A stretch of 64,000 bases of DNA, from contig JAIBFA010000047.1 in the NCBI GenBank assembly GCA_019459325.1, positions 1 through 64,000 on the forward strand, written 5' to 3'. Shown piece by piece: positions 19,563 to 29,978 of the stretch (position 1 is its first letter; each line of letters starts with the position of its first letter). The notes under the pieces are model-generated. The model did not search any database, was not told the DNA's origin, and saw only the letters and a program-made list of their open reading frames with translations. The stretch comes from Thiobacillus sp. GTDB lineage: Bacteria; Pseudomonadota; Gammaproteobacteria; Burkholderiales; Thiobacillaceae. Both the position numbers and the translations under genes were made by a program.

Positions 19563-20233
19563 AAACCCTGCTCGCGCTCGCCGGCCTGGTCATGCTCGCC
19601 GCCTGCGGCAGCAGCGGCCCGCCGCCGCCCGACTGGAAGACGGATTCGGCCGACCTGATCGAGCGTTATCAGCAGCATGCCCTGCTGGGCGAGAACACGC
19701 TGGCCGAGCGTTATTTCCAGCAGGCCGTTGCCGCCACCGGCGGCGCCGGCCGGGGGGCCGAGACCGCCCGCCTGTGGCTGGTGCGCTGCGCCACCCGCCG
19801 CGCCATGCTGATCGACGACGCGTGCACTGAGTATACCGAACTGGCCGCTATCGCCCCGAACTCAGCCGATCAGGCCTACTACCAGTTCGTCACCCTGCGC
19901 TGGGATGTCATGGATGTTGCCCAACTGCCCGCCCAGCACCGCGATCTGGTACGCGCCACTGTCGACAAGCGGCACGACACGCTGAGCCGGATCGCCGATC
20001 CGCTGGCGCGCCTGCTCGACGCCAGCTTGCTGGTCATGCGCCGGGAGGCCAATGCCGCCACTCTGGCGCTGGCCACGGAAACCGCCTCGGAACGAGGCTG
20101 GCGCCAGCCTTTGCTGACCTATCTGAAGCTGCAGCAGAACCAGGCCGCCGCCCAGGGCAATGCCGCTGAACTGGCGCGGCTCGCCCAACGCATTCAACTG
20201 GTTGAACGCAGCCTTTCACCGGCCAAAAAATAA
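19559..20233 (+). CDS. Lipoprotein of the Mla-like operon
   Basis: A 224-residue predicted lipoprotein with lipobox LAAC (Cys16) and a Gly/Pro-rich linker after it. The remainder is helical, TPR-like in character (alternating Ala/Leu helices such as TLAERYFQQAVAATGG), with an RLAQRIQLVERSLS tail. Stop-start overlap (ATGA) with the MCE gene implies it works with the transporter, possibly as an outer-membrane partner. No named family is recognised. Confidence 0.75.
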   Translation: MKTLLALAGLVMLAACGSSGPPPPDWKTDSADLIERYQQHALLGENTLAERYFQQAVAATGGAGRGAETARLWLVRCATRRAMLIDDACTEYTELAAIAPNSADQAYYQFVTLRWDVMDVAQLPAQHRDLVRATVDKRHDTLSRIADPLARLLDASLLVMRREANAATLALATETASERGWRQPLLTYLKLQQNQAAAQGNAAELARLAQRIQLVERSLSPAKK

Positions 20234-20514
20234 ACAGTCGCTCAGCCGACACGCCCATTACGCGACCAGGAGACCCCGGCGTTCCCCCGATTTTGGGCGG
20301 CTTTCCGGCCCATATCCGGCCAATAGGCCAGTTGTACCAATGGGTGCCTCGGAAGGCGCATGGCTGCGTCATTCGACAAATAAAAAGCCGACTGATTGAC
20401 AAGCCTGCACGCGATGATTACCGTGCAGCCTCGGAGAAATTGTTTCTTCGTATAAATACAAGCTGTAACCCGAGCTCAAGCTGTAACCCCAATATTCAAA
20501 AGGAGGAGGTACCC
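20234..20514 (+). promoter_or_regulatory. Upstream region with a tandem 13-bp repeat
   Basis: Non-coding 281 bp. A 13-bp sequence, CAAGCTGTAACCC, occurs twice in the same direction at 20459-20471 and 20477-20489, an 18-bp period, just before a very strong AAGGAGGAGGT ribosome-binding site. A TTGACA at 20396-20401 could be a -35 box but I see no good -10. The repeats could be an operator or sigma-factor site. Confidence 0.45.
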
Positions 20515-21024
20515 ATGAAATACACTTCAATCGCCTTGGCTGCGCTGGCAGTATTCGCAACCGCTTCACATGCCGCACCGGCCATGATGTCCCCCGAGTG
20601 GACCGCTCAGGCTTGCGACGCTTGGAACAAGGACGCCACCCTGACCGACGGTCTGGGTGAAAAATGGATCAAGAACGACAAGGGCCGCGGCTACAAGATC
20701 ATTCATCTGTATCGCACCGACTGCGGCGATGCCACCATGACCGAACTGAAGATCATGCCCAAGGACGGCAAGGCCATGTGCGTCTACGGCGGCGCGGTGC
20801 AGAACGCCCGGATGGATTACGCCGTCGACTACACCATGCATGCCACCAGCGAGCGCTGGGATGAAATGGGCGCTGGCGAGTACGGCCCGATGAAGGCGAT
20901 GATGTTCGGCCGTCTCAAGTTCACCGGCCCGAAAATGGAAGCCATGAGCGTGATGGGCCCGTTCGAGGCCTTCCTGCGTCTGCCGGGCAAGATCCCTGGC
21001 GACAAGGCCTGCCCCGCCAAATAA
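20515..21024 (+). CDS. Exported hypothetical protein (SCP2-like?)
   Basis: A 169-residue periplasmic protein with a clean signal peptide (residues 1-20, ending ASHA). The mature part has three cysteines (in QACDAWN, TDCGDA and KAMCVYGG) and a C-terminal LKFTGPKMEAMSVMGPFEAFLRLPGKIPGD segment similar in style to SCP2-type lipid-binding domains; this resemblance is weak. An extra-strong ribosome-binding site and a dedicated terminator suggest high, monocistronic expression. Confidence 0.75.
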   Translation: MKYTSIALAALAVFATASHAAPAMMSPEWTAQACDAWNKDATLTDGLGEKWIKNDKGRGYKIIHLYRTDCGDATMTELKIMPKDGKAMCVYGGAVQNARMDYAVDYTMHATSERWDEMGAGEYGPMKAMMFGRLKFTGPKMEAMSVMGPFEAFLRLPGKIPGDKACPAK

Positions 21025-21039
21025 GCTGGGTTGAACACA

Positions 21040-21070
21040 AAAAAAGCCGGGACACGTTCCCGGCTTTTTT
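21040..21070 (+). terminator. Rho-independent terminator
   Basis: Stem GCCGGGA / TCCCGGC with a CACGT loop, flanked by A-run and six T's. It can act in both directions, serving the gene ending at 21024 and possibly the convergent isomerase gene. Confidence 0.88.
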
Positions 21071-21111
21071 ACGTTGTTGAATCTTTCCTGGCCTGGTAGA
21101 CCGTGCCCGGC

Positions 21112-21597
21112 TTAATGGACCGTTCCGGTTTTGACGTCGAGCGGGCGCCCGTTGCGGATTTCCTCCGGCGTGGCGTCGCGAATGTCCATCACATTCACCA
21201 GACAGGTTACGCTCTGTCCGGCCAGCGAGGGGTTGCCGTCCAGTGTGAGCTTGCCATCCTCGATCGAGGTGACGTAAAAAACCTTGGTTTCCCCCGTCTC
21301 GTTCTCGAACATGACTTCGGCACCGACGCGCCGGAATTCTGGTGGCACGTTCTCGATGTCGTCGACAAACACCAGGCTTTCGTCGCGCAGCCCATAGCCG
21401 TCTTCCGGCGCCAGCGTGATCTCGATCCGGTCGCCCACCTTGCTGCCTGCCACGGCCGATTCGATCGCCGGCAAAATACCGCTGTTGGCGCCCTGCACAT
21501 AGCCGACCGGAATATCGTGCTGCTCGACGATCATGCCGCGCGCGTCAAGTATGGAATAGGTAATGTATACAAGTTTGTTCTGTGTCACGCTGACCAT
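21112..21597 (-). CDS. FKBP-type peptidyl-prolyl isomerase, SlyD-like
   Basis: A 161-residue cytoplasmic isomerase/chaperone. It has the split FKBP fold of SlyD: N-terminal [13 protein letters not shown], a [16 protein letters not shown] flap segment, the [13 protein letters not shown] start of the insert-in-flap domain, and C-terminal [29 protein letters not shown]. The C-terminus lacks the His/Cys-rich nickel-binding tail of E. coli SlyD. It is divergent from pgi. Confidence 0.88.
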   Translation of the reverse strand: MVSVTQNKLVYITYSILDARGMIVEQHDIPVGYVQGANSGILPAIESAVAGSKVGDRIEITLAPEDGYGLRDESLVFVDDIENVPPEFRRVGAEVMFENETGETKVFYVTSIEDGKLTLDGNPSLAGQSVTCLVNVMDIRDATPEEIRNGRPLDVKTGTVH

Positions 21598-21704
21598 GCT
21601 GTCTCATCCTGTACCGTCGAAGAAGGCGCTGCGCCCTCGCCTGGCTGGCGTCGGCGCGCCCTGCTTATGATACCTTCGAAGTTGGCCACACACATCGCCC
21701 GTCC

Positions 21705-23357
21705 ATGAAACCGCTCAAGCACCTGCCCGCCTGGAAGACCCTGGAACAGCACTTCAAGGCCATGCGCAGCTTCGACATGCGCGCCGCATTCCGCGAGGAC
21801 GCCCAGCGCTTTGAACACCTGTCGCTGCGCTGCGGCAACCTGCTGCTCGACTATTCGAAGAATCGCGTCACGCCCGAGACCATGCAGCACCTGATGCAGC
21901 TGGCGCGCGAATCCGACCTGGATGCCATGCGCAACGCCATGTTCAGCGGCAAGCGAATCAACTTCACCGAACAGCGTGCCGTGCTGCATACCGCCCTGCG
22001 CGCGCCGGTGCGTCCGTCCCTGATGGTGGAAGGCGTGGATGTCGAGCGCGAAGTCGCGAAAGTACTCAAGCGCATGCAGCGTTTTGTCGAGACCATCCAC
22101 GACGGAAGCTGGCGCGGCCACACCGGCAAGACGATCCGCAACGTGGTGAACATCGGCATCGGCGGCTCTGATCTCGGCCCGGCCATGGTCTGCCACGCGC
22201 TCGACCATTACGCGGTGGAGAGCGTGCGGGTGCATTTCGTTTCCAACCTGGACCCGGCGCACCTGGCCGGCACGCTCGCGCATCTCGACCCCGAAACCAC
22301 GCTGTTCATCGTCGCCTCGAAAACCTTCACCACGCTGGAAACCCTGGCCAACGCCAACTCGGCCAAGGCCTGGCTGCTCGCCGCGCTGCGCGCGCCCGCC
22401 GCAGTGGCGCGCCATTTCGTGGCGCTGTCGACCAACGCCCAGGCGGTCGAAGCCTTCGGTATCGACCCCGAGAACATGTTCATCTTCTGGGACTGGGTCG
22501 GCGGACGCTATTCGCTGTGGTCGGCGATCGGCCTGTCGATCGCGCTGCAGATCGGCTGGGGCAACTTCCAGGCGCTGCTGGCGGGTGCCCATGCGATGGA
22601 CCTCCATTTCAGGGAAGCGCCGCTGGAGGTCAACATGCCGGTCATCCTCGGCATGCTCGGCATCTGGTACGCCAACTTCTGGGGCACCGACACCTACGGC
22701 GTGTTCCCGTACGACCAGCGCCTGCGCCTCCTGGTGCCCTTCCTGCAGCAGCTCGACATGGAGTCGAACGGCAAGAACGTCAACCGCGCCAACAAGCGGG
22801 TCAACTACAACACCGGCCCCATCGTCTGGGGCGCACCGGGCACCAACGGCCAGCACGCGTTCTTCGAACTGGTGCATCAGGGCACGCGCCTGATCCCGAC
22901 CGATTTTCTGGTGGCTGCGGTCAATCCCACCCCGCTGGCTGATCAGCACGAATGGCTGCTGGCCAACTGCCTGGCGCAGACCGAGGCGTTGTTGAAAGGC
23001 AAATCGCGGGCGGTGGCGGAAGCCGAACTGATCGCCCAGGGCATGGGCCGCGCGGACGCCCGCGCGCTGGCGCCGCACAAGGTCTTTCCCGGCAACCGCC
23101 CGAGTAACACCCTGCTCTACCAGAAGCTGGACCCACACATGCTGGGCATGCTGATCGCGCTCTACGAGCACAAGGTGTTCGTGCAGGGCGTGATCTGGCA
23201 GATCAACAGCTTCGACCAGTGGGGAGTCGAACTCGGCAAGCAGCTGGCGCCGCCGATCCGCGCCGAATTGAATCCTGAGCGCGTGAGCGGCGAGCACGAC
23301 GGCTCCACGCTTGGATTGATCGCCGACATTCGTCGGCGGCGCGGACTCAGTACCTGA
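21705..23357 (+). CDS. pgi: Glucose-6-phosphate isomerase
   Basis: A 550-residue cytoplasmic enzyme interconverting glucose-6-P and fructose-6-P. Clear family marks are [13 protein letters not shown] (about 148-160), the SKTFTTLET sugar-phosphate-binding segment, [18 protein letters not shown], and the C-terminal catalytic [27 protein letters not shown]. Length matches the standard bacterial type. Its last 11 bp overlap the convergent gene on the minus strand. Confidence 0.97.
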   Translation: MKPLKHLPAWKTLEQHFKAMRSFDMRAAFREDAQRFEHLSLRCGNLLLDYSKNRVTPETMQHLMQLARESDLDAMRNAMFSGKRINFTEQRAVLHTALRAPVRPSLMVEGVDVEREVAKVLKRMQRFVETIHDGSWRGHTGKTIRNVVNIGIGGSDLGPAMVCHALDHYAVESVRVHFVSNLDPAHLAGTLAHLDPETTLFIVASKTFTTLETLANANSAKAWLLAALRAPAAVARHFVALSTNAQAVEAFGIDPENMFIFWDWVGGRYSLWSAIGLSIALQIGWGNFQALLAGAHAMDLHFREAPLEVNMPVILGMLGIWYANFWGTDTYGVFPYDQRLRLLVPFLQQLDMESNGKNVNRANKRVNYNTGPIVWGAPGTNGQHAFFELVHQGTRLIPTDFLVAAVNPTPLADQHEWLLANCLAQTEALLKGKSRAVAEAELIAQGMGRADARALAPHKVFPGNRPSNTLLYQKLDPHMLGMLIALYEHKVFVQGVIWQINSFDQWGVELGKQLAPPIRAELNPERVSGEHDGSTLGLIADIRRRRGLST

Positions 23358-24789
23358 CGCGCACGCGGTAGCTGAGCGTCGCCTTGCCCTCGGCAGGCAC
23401 GCTCACCTTCCATTCGGCGGTGCCGGACGCCGCCTTGGTGTGCGGCTGCGATTCGGAAACCATGGTCCAGTCGCCCGGCATGGGTTCGCGCACGATGACC
23501 GTGGCCGCTTCCGGCTTGGCATTTTTCAGCACGATTTCATACGCCGACTCGAACACGTAGTTGTAGCGACTGGTGCCGGCCAGTTTCTGGAAGGCGGTCT
23601 GCTTTTTGTCGGCCGTCAGGTCGAAGGCGTCGCCCAGCTTCAGGCGCACGGTTTCGTTCTTCGGCGTGTGATCGATGCGATCCTCGCCGACGAACTGCGC
23701 GTTGCCCTGGCTGTCCTTCTTGTACAGGCGGATCACGCCGCGGGGCAAGGGGATGCCGAGGCCTTCGCCCTTGTTGTCGAATTCGACGAACACGCCCACC
23801 TTGATCTTCTGGCCCAGTTCGCCGTACTGCCCGGAGTAGTAGTAATTCGCGCCCTCGAGCAGGAATTCCTTCTTGACCGGCACCCGCGTCGCGGACATCA
23901 ATGCCACCTGCTTGGTCTGGTTTTCAGCCAAGGTGGTGGGATGCTGCAGCGTGTACAGGTGATACTCGAACAGGGACTCCTGCTGCATTTCGGCCGCGTC
24001 GGCCGCCTTGGCCGCCATCGCCATGGCCGCGCGCGGCAGGGGCTGTTCATCGCGCACCCGGTTGAGATCGCCCGCCACCAGTTGCAGTCTGGCGTTGGGG
24101 TAGGTCGCGCCGCTCTGGTTGGTCAGCGTCACCCAGCCGTTCAGATCCAGCTGGTCGTCGCGGGCGTTCAGCTCGGCCACGTAATCGGCGCGCCACGACA
24201 GCCCGCCGGTCAGGTAGGACAGCTCCAGGTTCTGTACGCCCGCTGCCGGATTCACCAGGGAAATCACCAGCGTGGGCTTGTCGCGCAGTGTGTCGGGCAC
24301 CCCCGCAAACGCCAGCCGCCCCGGCACACCGGTTTCGATGCGATCAGCGAACCTGAGCACCACGCCGTCGTTGGTTGAAAGCACGGTGGCGGTTTCACGG
24401 GTTTCCGCGCCGGTGGCCGGATTCACCTTGACCACGGTGACTTCGCGCCCGATGTATTTCTCAAGCAGTTTTTGCGGCGTCAGCAAGTCAAAATCGAAGT
24501 TTTGTTCCTGCAAGCGAAACCCGGTGGGGTTCGACACATTCCGGAGCTGGGCCGTCTCCGGACGCATCTGCGCCGACACGCCGCGCCACGCCAGCAGGTT
24601 GACGTCGCGCGCAAGCCTGATCTGCCGCGCATCCTTCACCAAGGCCAGATTGTCGTTGTAAATAGTGACCGCCACACTTTGCTGATCGGATGCCGTGCTG
24701 ACGACTTCATCTCGCGGTGCGGCCCAGCTGGCTTGCGCGGCTGCCGCCAGCCCAATGATCATCGTATTCAACAGTTTTTTCTTCATCAT
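23347..24789 (-). CDS. Exported DUF4139-domain protein
   Basis: A 480-residue exported protein. The ATG at 24789 follows GAGGTG at good spacing and begins a signal peptide ending about AQASWA. Recognisable DUF4139 segments are [19 protein letters not shown] and, near the C-terminus, [26 protein letters not shown]. The C-terminal beta-rich end resembles a cell-surface or outer-membrane associated fold. No catalytic role is established for the family. The 3' end overlaps pgi by 11 bp on the opposite strand. Confidence 0.82.
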   Translation of the reverse strand: MMKKKLLNTMIIGLAAAAQASWAAPRDEVVSTASDQQSVAVTIYNDNLALVKDARQIRLARDVNLLAWRGVSAQMRPETAQLRNVSNPTGFRLQEQNFDFDLLTPQKLLEKYIGREVTVVKVNPATGAETRETATVLSTNDGVVLRFADRIETGVPGRLAFAGVPDTLRDKPTLVISLVNPAAGVQNLELSYLTGGLSWRADYVAELNARDDQLDLNGWVTLTNQSGATYPNARLQLVAGDLNRVRDEQPLPRAAMAMAAKAADAAEMQQESLFEYHLYTLQHPTTLAENQTKQVALMSATRVPVKKEFLLEGANYYYSGQYGELGQKIKVGVFVEFDNKGEGLGIPLPRGVIRLYKKDSQGNAQFVGEDRIDHTPKNETVRLKLGDAFDLTADKKQTAFQKLAGTSRYNYVFESAYEIVLKNAKPEAATVIVREPMPGDWTMVSESQPHTKAASGTAEWKVSVPAEGKATLSYRVRVRY

Positions 24790-24893
24790 GTCGGGGCACC
24801 TCAACGTCTGGCGGAAAACCTGCATGATGACTGAACCGCGCGAAAAAGGGTTCACGGCGCTAGAATGGCCGGACCCATCCCGCAGTGAATGAC

Positions 24894-26186
24894 ATGAGCT
24901 CAGACGACCCCCATCCCTCGCGCATCGTCGGCGGCGGCATCAACACCCGTGACTCCGAACAGCCCATCGTAGTGACGCAAATGCTGGGCATCGACAACAG
25001 CGACCCGGTTCGCGAGGAAGCCTTGCGCGCGCGCTTTTTGTCGTTCGACCCCTTGTTCGATGCCGCCTCCAATCTGGTCGCCCATCAGTTGGTCCTGCGC
25101 GGCCGTGCCGCGCCAGCCGACGCGCCCCCCCAGCGTCGGCAAATGGAAGAGGACATGTTGCTGACCGGCCTCTATTCATTGACGCAGGGCAGCCTGACCG
25201 GCGCGCTGCCCTTGCTGGTTCGGATCAGCGCCGGCGTACTGTTCAGCGACATTCCGCGGCAGCTCAATCACCGCCAGCTGATCTGGTGCGTGGATATCGA
25301 CAACGAACAACATCTGGGACGCGCCCTGGCGCTGCAGGAGGCCGGCCTGACGATCTGCCCCACGCTCAATCCCGACAATGCCGTTGTGCAGGAGAGTGCT
25401 TCCGAATGGCGCTACCTCACCTGCCGCGCTGACGACACCCCACCCGCGGTTGCTGCGCGTCTTGTCGTGGAAGGCGTACGGCACGCGCACACCCAGGCTC
25501 GCTGGCCCGAGAATGCCTGGTTCAGGGGCAGTTTCTTCTCCGGCGACACCCAGCCTGCCGAAATCAGCCACGACCAGGCCGTCCAGCTGGATTTGCTGGC
25601 CATTGCCCTGCGCGAGCCGGTCGAAACGCTCGTGCAGTTCTTCCGCCTGAACCCCGACATGGCACCGCGCCTGCTCGCCATCGCCAACTCCCAGGTCGGC
25701 GGCTTGAGCCGCCCCGCCGAATCCACCGCCCATGCACTGGTCATGCTGGGATCACAACGCGCAAGCCGGGTGGCTGCGTTGCTGGCGCTGGCTGGCAAGC
25801 ATCCTACCGAGGCGACGCGCCACTATGCCGTGACCGCCCTCACGCGGGCGCTGTTCATGGGCAAGATCACCCGTCTGGGCGCACCGGCCGAGAGCGCGTC
25901 TGCCGCATTCGAAATCGGCCTGCTGTCGATTGCCCCGCACGCGCTGTCGCTGCCGGTCGAAACACTCATCCGCAAGCTGGGATTGTCGGCGACCAGCGCA
26001 CGTGCACTGAGTGCGCACCCCTCGCCCGAAGGGACGATGCTGCAACTGACGTATGCCTGTGAAAACAACGACGCCGACACCCTGGCCGCGTACGCGCAGA
26101 AACTGGAGATTCCGCTGCACCAGATTTCAGTGGCTTACCTGGATGCCTTGATTGCAGCCTCGGCGCTCGACTCAGCCCTGCACTGA
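24894..26186 (+). CDS. EAL-HDOD-like (YuxH-type) signalling protein
   Basis: About 430 residues. The N-terminal half (to about 210) resembles a degenerate EAL domain without the catalytic EAL triad. The C-terminal half (about 215-410) is an HDOD-type helical domain, with QLDLLAIALREPVETLVQFFRLNPDMAPRLL. The combination is the YuxH architecture, which is usually non-catalytic and regulatory. The start could also be GTG 24885. It is followed by a nuclease gene 38 bp later. Confidence 0.75.
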   Translation: MSSDDPHPSRIVGGGINTRDSEQPIVVTQMLGIDNSDPVREEALRARFLSFDPLFDAASNLVAHQLVLRGRAAPADAPPQRRQMEEDMLLTGLYSLTQGSLTGALPLLVRISAGVLFSDIPRQLNHRQLIWCVDIDNEQHLGRALALQEAGLTICPTLNPDNAVVQESASEWRYLTCRADDTPPAVAARLVVEGVRHAHTQARWPENAWFRGSFFSGDTQPAEISHDQAVQLDLLAIALREPVETLVQFFRLNPDMAPRLLAIANSQVGGLSRPAESTAHALVMLGSQRASRVAALLALAGKHPTEATRHYAVTALTRALFMGKITRLGAPAESASAAFEIGLLSIAPHALSLPVETLIRKLGLSATSARALSAHPSPEGTMLQLTYACENNDADTLAAYAQKLEIPLHQISVAYLDALIAASALDSALH

Positions 26187-26224
26187 CAGCGTAAAATGGC
26201 GGTTTTTGTCCGTACGCCTGCTCC

Positions 26225-27001
26225 ATGCACCCCACCCTGGTTTTTGATATTGAAACGATTCCCGACCTCGCCGGATTCTCCGCCGTCAACGGCATAGATG
26301 CGGCGGCGCTGCCGCCGGGCGAACTCGCCGAAATGGCGCTGCTCGCCCGCCGCCAGAAAACAGGCAGCGACTTCATGCCGCATCACCTGCATCGCATTGT
26401 CGCCATTTCCTGCGTGCTCAGAAGCGGGGACCAGCTCAAGGTGTGGTCGCTCGGCGAACCGGACAGCAGCGAAGTCGAGCTGATTCAGCGTTTTTACGAC
26501 GGCATCGAGCGCTACACCCCGCAACTCGTCTCGTGGAACGGCGGCGGTTTCGACCTGCCGGTGCTGCATTACCGTGCACTGATTCACGGCGTGGCGGCGG
26601 CCCGCTATTGGGACTGGGGCGACGACGACAAGGAGTTCAAGTGGAACAGCTACCTGGGGCGCTACCACACCCGGCATCTCGATCTGATGGACGTGCTCGC
26701 GATGTTCCAGCCGCGCGCCAATGCCCCGCTCGACCAGATGGCCAAGCTGTGCGGCTTTCCCGGCAAGCTGGGAATGGACGGCTCGAAGGTGCTGGACGCC
26801 TTCCAGCAGGGTGAAATCGACGCCATCCGCAACTACTGCGAAACGGACGTGATGAACACCTGGCTGGTCTACCTGCGCTTCCAGAAAATGCGCGGCACGC
26901 TGACTGAAGCCGCTTACGCCGCCGAAATCGAACTCGCGCGCAGCACCGTGCAATCCCACCCCGCACTGCACTGGCAGGAATTCCTGGCGGCCTGGGCATG
27001 A
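26225..27001 (+). CDS. 3'-5' exonuclease, PolB-exonuclease-like
   Basis: A 258-residue DnaQ/RNase H-fold exonuclease. The acidic motif VFDIETIPD (Exo I) is at about residues 6-14, [14 protein letters not shown] (Exo II) near 101, and [16 protein letters not shown] (Exo III) near 205. The order and length fit stand-alone predicted 3'-5' exonucleases related to the PolB proofreading domain. Its stop overlaps the start of rlmD (ATGA). Confidence 0.88.
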   Translation: MHPTLVFDIETIPDLAGFSAVNGIDAAALPPGELAEMALLARRQKTGSDFMPHHLHRIVAISCVLRSGDQLKVWSLGEPDSSEVELIQRFYDGIERYTPQLVSWNGGGFDLPVLHYRALIHGVAAARYWDWGDDDKEFKWNSYLGRYHTRHLDLMDVLAMFQPRANAPLDQMAKLCGFPGKLGMDGSKVLDAFQQGEIDAIRNYCETDVMNTWLVYLRFQKMRGTLTEAAYAAEIELARSTVQSHPALHWQEFLAAWA

Positions 27002-28296
27002 ACCCGGTTGTCGACATACTCTCCCTCGACCACGAGGGTCATGGCGTTGCGCGCGTCGATGGCAAGGTCACCTTCGTCGACGGCGCGCTGGCCGGCGAAC
27101 GCGCAGAAATCTCCATTTACCGCAAGCATGCCAAGTACAACTCCGCCAACGCGGTTGCGATCCTGAAAGCCAGCGCGCAGCGCATCGAACCGCGCTGCAA
27201 ATACTTTGGCCGCTGCGGCGGCTGCTCGATGCAGCATCTGGAACCCGGCGCGCAGGTGGCTGCCAAGCAGCGCGTGCTGGAAGAAAACCTCGCCCGCATC
27301 GGCAAGGTCAAACCCGATGTGATGCTATCCGCCCTGCACGGCCCGAGCTGGGGTTATCGCACCCGCGCACGGCTGTCCGCGCGCTGGGTCGACAAGAAAG
27401 GCGGCGGACTGGTGGGCTTCCGCGAAAAGCGCTCCAGCTTCATCGCCGACATGGCGAGCTGCGAGGTGCTGACCGCGGATGTGTCGGCCCTGATCCAGCC
27501 GCTGCGCGAATTGATAGGCGTGCTGTCGAACGCCGACCGCATCCCGCAGATCGAGGTGGCCGTCGGCGAGCATGTCACCGTGCTGGTGTTCCGCCTGCTC
27601 GAACCCTGGACCGACGACGATGCCGCCCAAGTTCGGGAGTTTGCCGATCGTCATCATGTGCAAATATGGGAACAGTCCAAAGGCCCCGATACCGTCCGCC
27701 CGTTCTGGCCCCACATCGCTCCCGAACTCAGCTACAGCCTGCCCGAATTCGGCCTGGTGATGCCGTTCAAGCCGACCGACTTCACCCAGGTCAACGTCGC
27801 CATCAACCGCGCCCTGGTCAGCCGCGCGATGCGCCTGTTGGACCCGCAGCCCGGCGAACGCATCGCTGACCTGTTCTGCGGCTTGGGCAACTTCACCCTG
27901 CCCATCGCCCGAAGCGGTGCCGAGGTGATGGGCATCGAAGGCAGCACCGAACTGGTCGCGCGCGCGCGCGCCAACGCACTGCACAACCATCTGCCCAACG
28001 CCCGCTTCGCCGTCGACAACCTGTTCGAGATCACTCCGGAGAAATTCGCTGCGCTGGGGCACTTCGACAAGCTGCTGATCGACCCACCGCGTTCCGGCGC
28101 GATCGAAGTCGTGAAATCCCTGCCCGACACCGGCGCGCCGCACCGCATCGTATACGTCTCGTGCGACCCCGCCACGCTGGCGCGCGACGCCGAGGTGCTG
28201 GTGCACGTCAAGGGCTATCGGCTTGAAGCGGCGGGCGTGGCCAACATGTTCCCGCACACCGCGCATGTGGAGTCGATCGCCCTGTTCACGCGCTAA
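26998..28296 (+). CDS. rlmD: 23S rRNA (uracil-1939-C5)-methyltransferase
   Basis: A 432-residue TrmA/RlmD-family enzyme using SAM. The N-terminal TRAM-like part is followed by the iron-sulfur motif [15 protein letters not shown], the SAM motif [16 protein letters not shown], the catalytic-base region [11 protein letters not shown], and the nucleophile motif [12 protein letters not shown]. All parts needed for activity are present. It precedes lysC by 38 bp. Confidence 0.96.
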   Translation: MNPVVDILSLDHEGHGVARVDGKVTFVDGALAGERAEISIYRKHAKYNSANAVAILKASAQRIEPRCKYFGRCGGCSMQHLEPGAQVAAKQRVLEENLARIGKVKPDVMLSALHGPSWGYRTRARLSARWVDKKGGGLVGFREKRSSFIADMASCEVLTADVSALIQPLRELIGVLSNADRIPQIEVAVGEHVTVLVFRLLEPWTDDDAAQVREFADRHHVQIWEQSKGPDTVRPFWPHIAPELSYSLPEFGLVMPFKPTDFTQVNVAINRALVSRAMRLLDPQPGERIADLFCGLGNFTLPIARSGAEVMGIEGSTELVARARANALHNHLPNARFAVDNLFEITPEKFAALGHFDKLLIDPPRSGAIEVVKSLPDTGAPHRIVYVSCDPATLARDAEVLVHVKGYRLEAAGVANMFPHTAHVESIALFTR

Positions 28297-28334
28297 TCCT
28301 TTAGAATCACGCGCTTAACTCACTTCCAACCATC

Positions 28335-29564
28335 ATGGCACTCATCGTACAAAAATACGGCGGCACCTCGGTCGCCAACGTCGAACGCATCCGCGCAGTG
28401 GCGGAACGCGTCGCCAAATTCAAAATGCTCGGACATCAGGTCGTGGTCGTGCTGTCCGCCATGTCGGGCGAGACCAACCGCCTGATCGCGCTGGCCAAGG
28501 ACATCCAGGCGCAACCCGACCCCCGCGAACTGGACATGCTGGTCTCCACCGGCGAGCAGGTCACCATTGCCCTGCTCGCCATGGCGCTGAAAGACCTGGG
28601 CCTCAAGGCCAAGAGCTACACCGGCGCGCAGGTACGCATCCTCACCGACAACGCCCACACCAAGGCGCGCATCCTCAGCATCGACGAAGCCAGCATGCGC
28701 GCCGACCTCGATTCCGGCCACGTGGTCGTGGTCGCCGGCTTCCAGGGCGTCGACGAACAGGGCAACATCACCACGCTGGGACGCGGCGGTTCCGACACCA
28801 CCGGCGTCGCGCTGGCCGCGGCACTCAAGGCCGACGAGTGCCAGATCTACACCGACGTCGACGGCGTCTACACCACCGACCCGCGCATCGTGCCCGAGGC
28901 GCGCCGCCTGAAGACCATCACCTTCGAGGAAATGCTGGAAATGGCGAGCCTCGGCTCCAAGGTGCTGCAGATCCGCTCGGTCGAATTCGCCGGCAAGTAC
29001 AAAGTCAAACTCCGCGTGCTGTCCAGCTTTCAGGACGAAGGCGACGGCACGCTCATCACCTTCGAGGAAAACAACACCATGGAACAAGCCGTCGTTTCCG
29101 GCATCGCCTTCAACCGCGACGAAGCCAAGATCACCGTGGTCGGCGTGCCCGACCATCCCGGCATCGCCTACAAAATCCTGGGCCCGGTCGCCGACGCCAA
29201 CATCGACATCGACATGATCGTGCAGAACGTCGGGCACGCGAACACCACCGACTTCACCTTCACTGTGCACCGCAACGACTTCGCCAAGGCCATGGACATC
29301 GTCAAGGCCACGGCGACCAGCATCGGCGCACGCGAAGTCACCGGCGACGATAAGATCGCCAAGGTCTCCATCGTCGGCGTCGGCATGCGCTCGCATGTCG
29401 GCATCGCGCGCAAGATGTTCGAGACCCTGTCGAAGGAAAACATCAACCTGCAGATGATCTCGACTTCCGAAATCAAGATCTCGGTAGTGGTCGAGGACAA
29501 GTACATGGAACTCGCGGTGCGCGCGCTGCATCAGGCCTTCGAACTCGACAAGGCCACTGCTTAA
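28335..29564 (+). CDS. lysC: Aspartate kinase
   Basis: A 409-residue kinase for the first step of Asp-family amino acid synthesis. It starts VQKYGGTSVANVERI (ATP/Asp site), has GRGGSDTTGVALAAAL and YTDVDGVYTTDPR, and ends in two ACT domains (about 265-400) for allosteric feedback control. The length fits the single-function lysine-sensitive or Thr+Lys type. Transcription continues toward the tRNA genes but a terminator was not seen before them. Confidence 0.97.
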   Translation: MALIVQKYGGTSVANVERIRAVAERVAKFKMLGHQVVVVLSAMSGETNRLIALAKDIQAQPDPRELDMLVSTGEQVTIALLAMALKDLGLKAKSYTGAQVRILTDNAHTKARILSIDEASMRADLDSGHVVVVAGFQGVDEQGNITTLGRGGSDTTGVALAAALKADECQIYTDVDGVYTTDPRIVPEARRLKTITFEEMLEMASLGSKVLQIRSVEFAGKYKVKLRVLSSFQDEGDGTLITFEENNTMEQAVVSGIAFNRDEAKITVVGVPDHPGIAYKILGPVADANIDIDMIVQNVGHANTTDFTFTVHRNDFAKAMDIVKATATSIGAREVTGDDKIAKVSIVGVGMRSHVGIARKMFETLSKENINLQMISTSEIKISVVVEDKYMELAVRALHQAFELDKATA

Positions 29565-29617
29565 CGGCCGTCAAGGTGGCTTTCCGCCGCGCATTCCGAT
29601 ACAATGCGCGGCGGTTC

Positions 29618-29711
29618 GGAGACGTGGCCGAGAGGTTGAAGGTACTCCCCTGCTAAGGGAGCATACGGGCTTAAACCTGTATCGAGGGTTCGAATCCCTC
29701 CGTCTCCGCCA
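29618..29711 (+). tRNA. tRNA-Ser(GCU)
   Basis: The acceptor stem GGAGACG pairs with CGTCTCC; the discriminator G and encoded CCA end at 29711. The anticodon loop CTGCTAA gives anticodon GCU. A long variable arm, typical of class II tRNA-Ser, and GGTTCGAATCC T-arm are present. Confidence 0.95.
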
Positions 29712-29772
29712 AATTATGAGTTTTTGCATCTGCCATCGATGCAAAAAATGCGTATAATGCGCAACCTTCAAA

Positions 29773-29849
29773 GCGCCCGTAGCTCAGCTGGATAGAGTAC
29801 TTGGCTACGAACCAAGGGGTCAGGAGTTCGAATCTCTTCGGGCGCACCA
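29773..29849 (+). tRNA. tRNA-Arg(ACG)
   Basis: Acceptor GCGCCCG pairs with CGGGCGC, with A discriminator and encoded CCA. Anticodon loop CTACGAA gives ACG (read as ICG). It follows tRNA-Ser by 61 bp and ends before a strong terminator, so both may be one transcript. Confidence 0.95.
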
Positions 29850-29857
29850 AACAAGAC

Positions 29858-29892
29858 AAGGGGCTAGCTTCGGCTAGCCCCTTTCTTTTTTT
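29858..29892 (+). terminator. Rho-independent terminator after the tRNA pair
   Basis: Stem GGGGCTAGC / GCTAGCCCC with a stable TTCG tetraloop, followed by a long T-rich run (TTTCTTTTTTT). Confidence 0.9.
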
Positions 29893-29978
29893 GCGCTGCC
29901 GCTTGAATCAGTCCGAAAGCAAGCGCAATTGAATGCCGCCCTTCCCGCAGATGCGGCTTGGGATGAAGGCTGGGCGCT

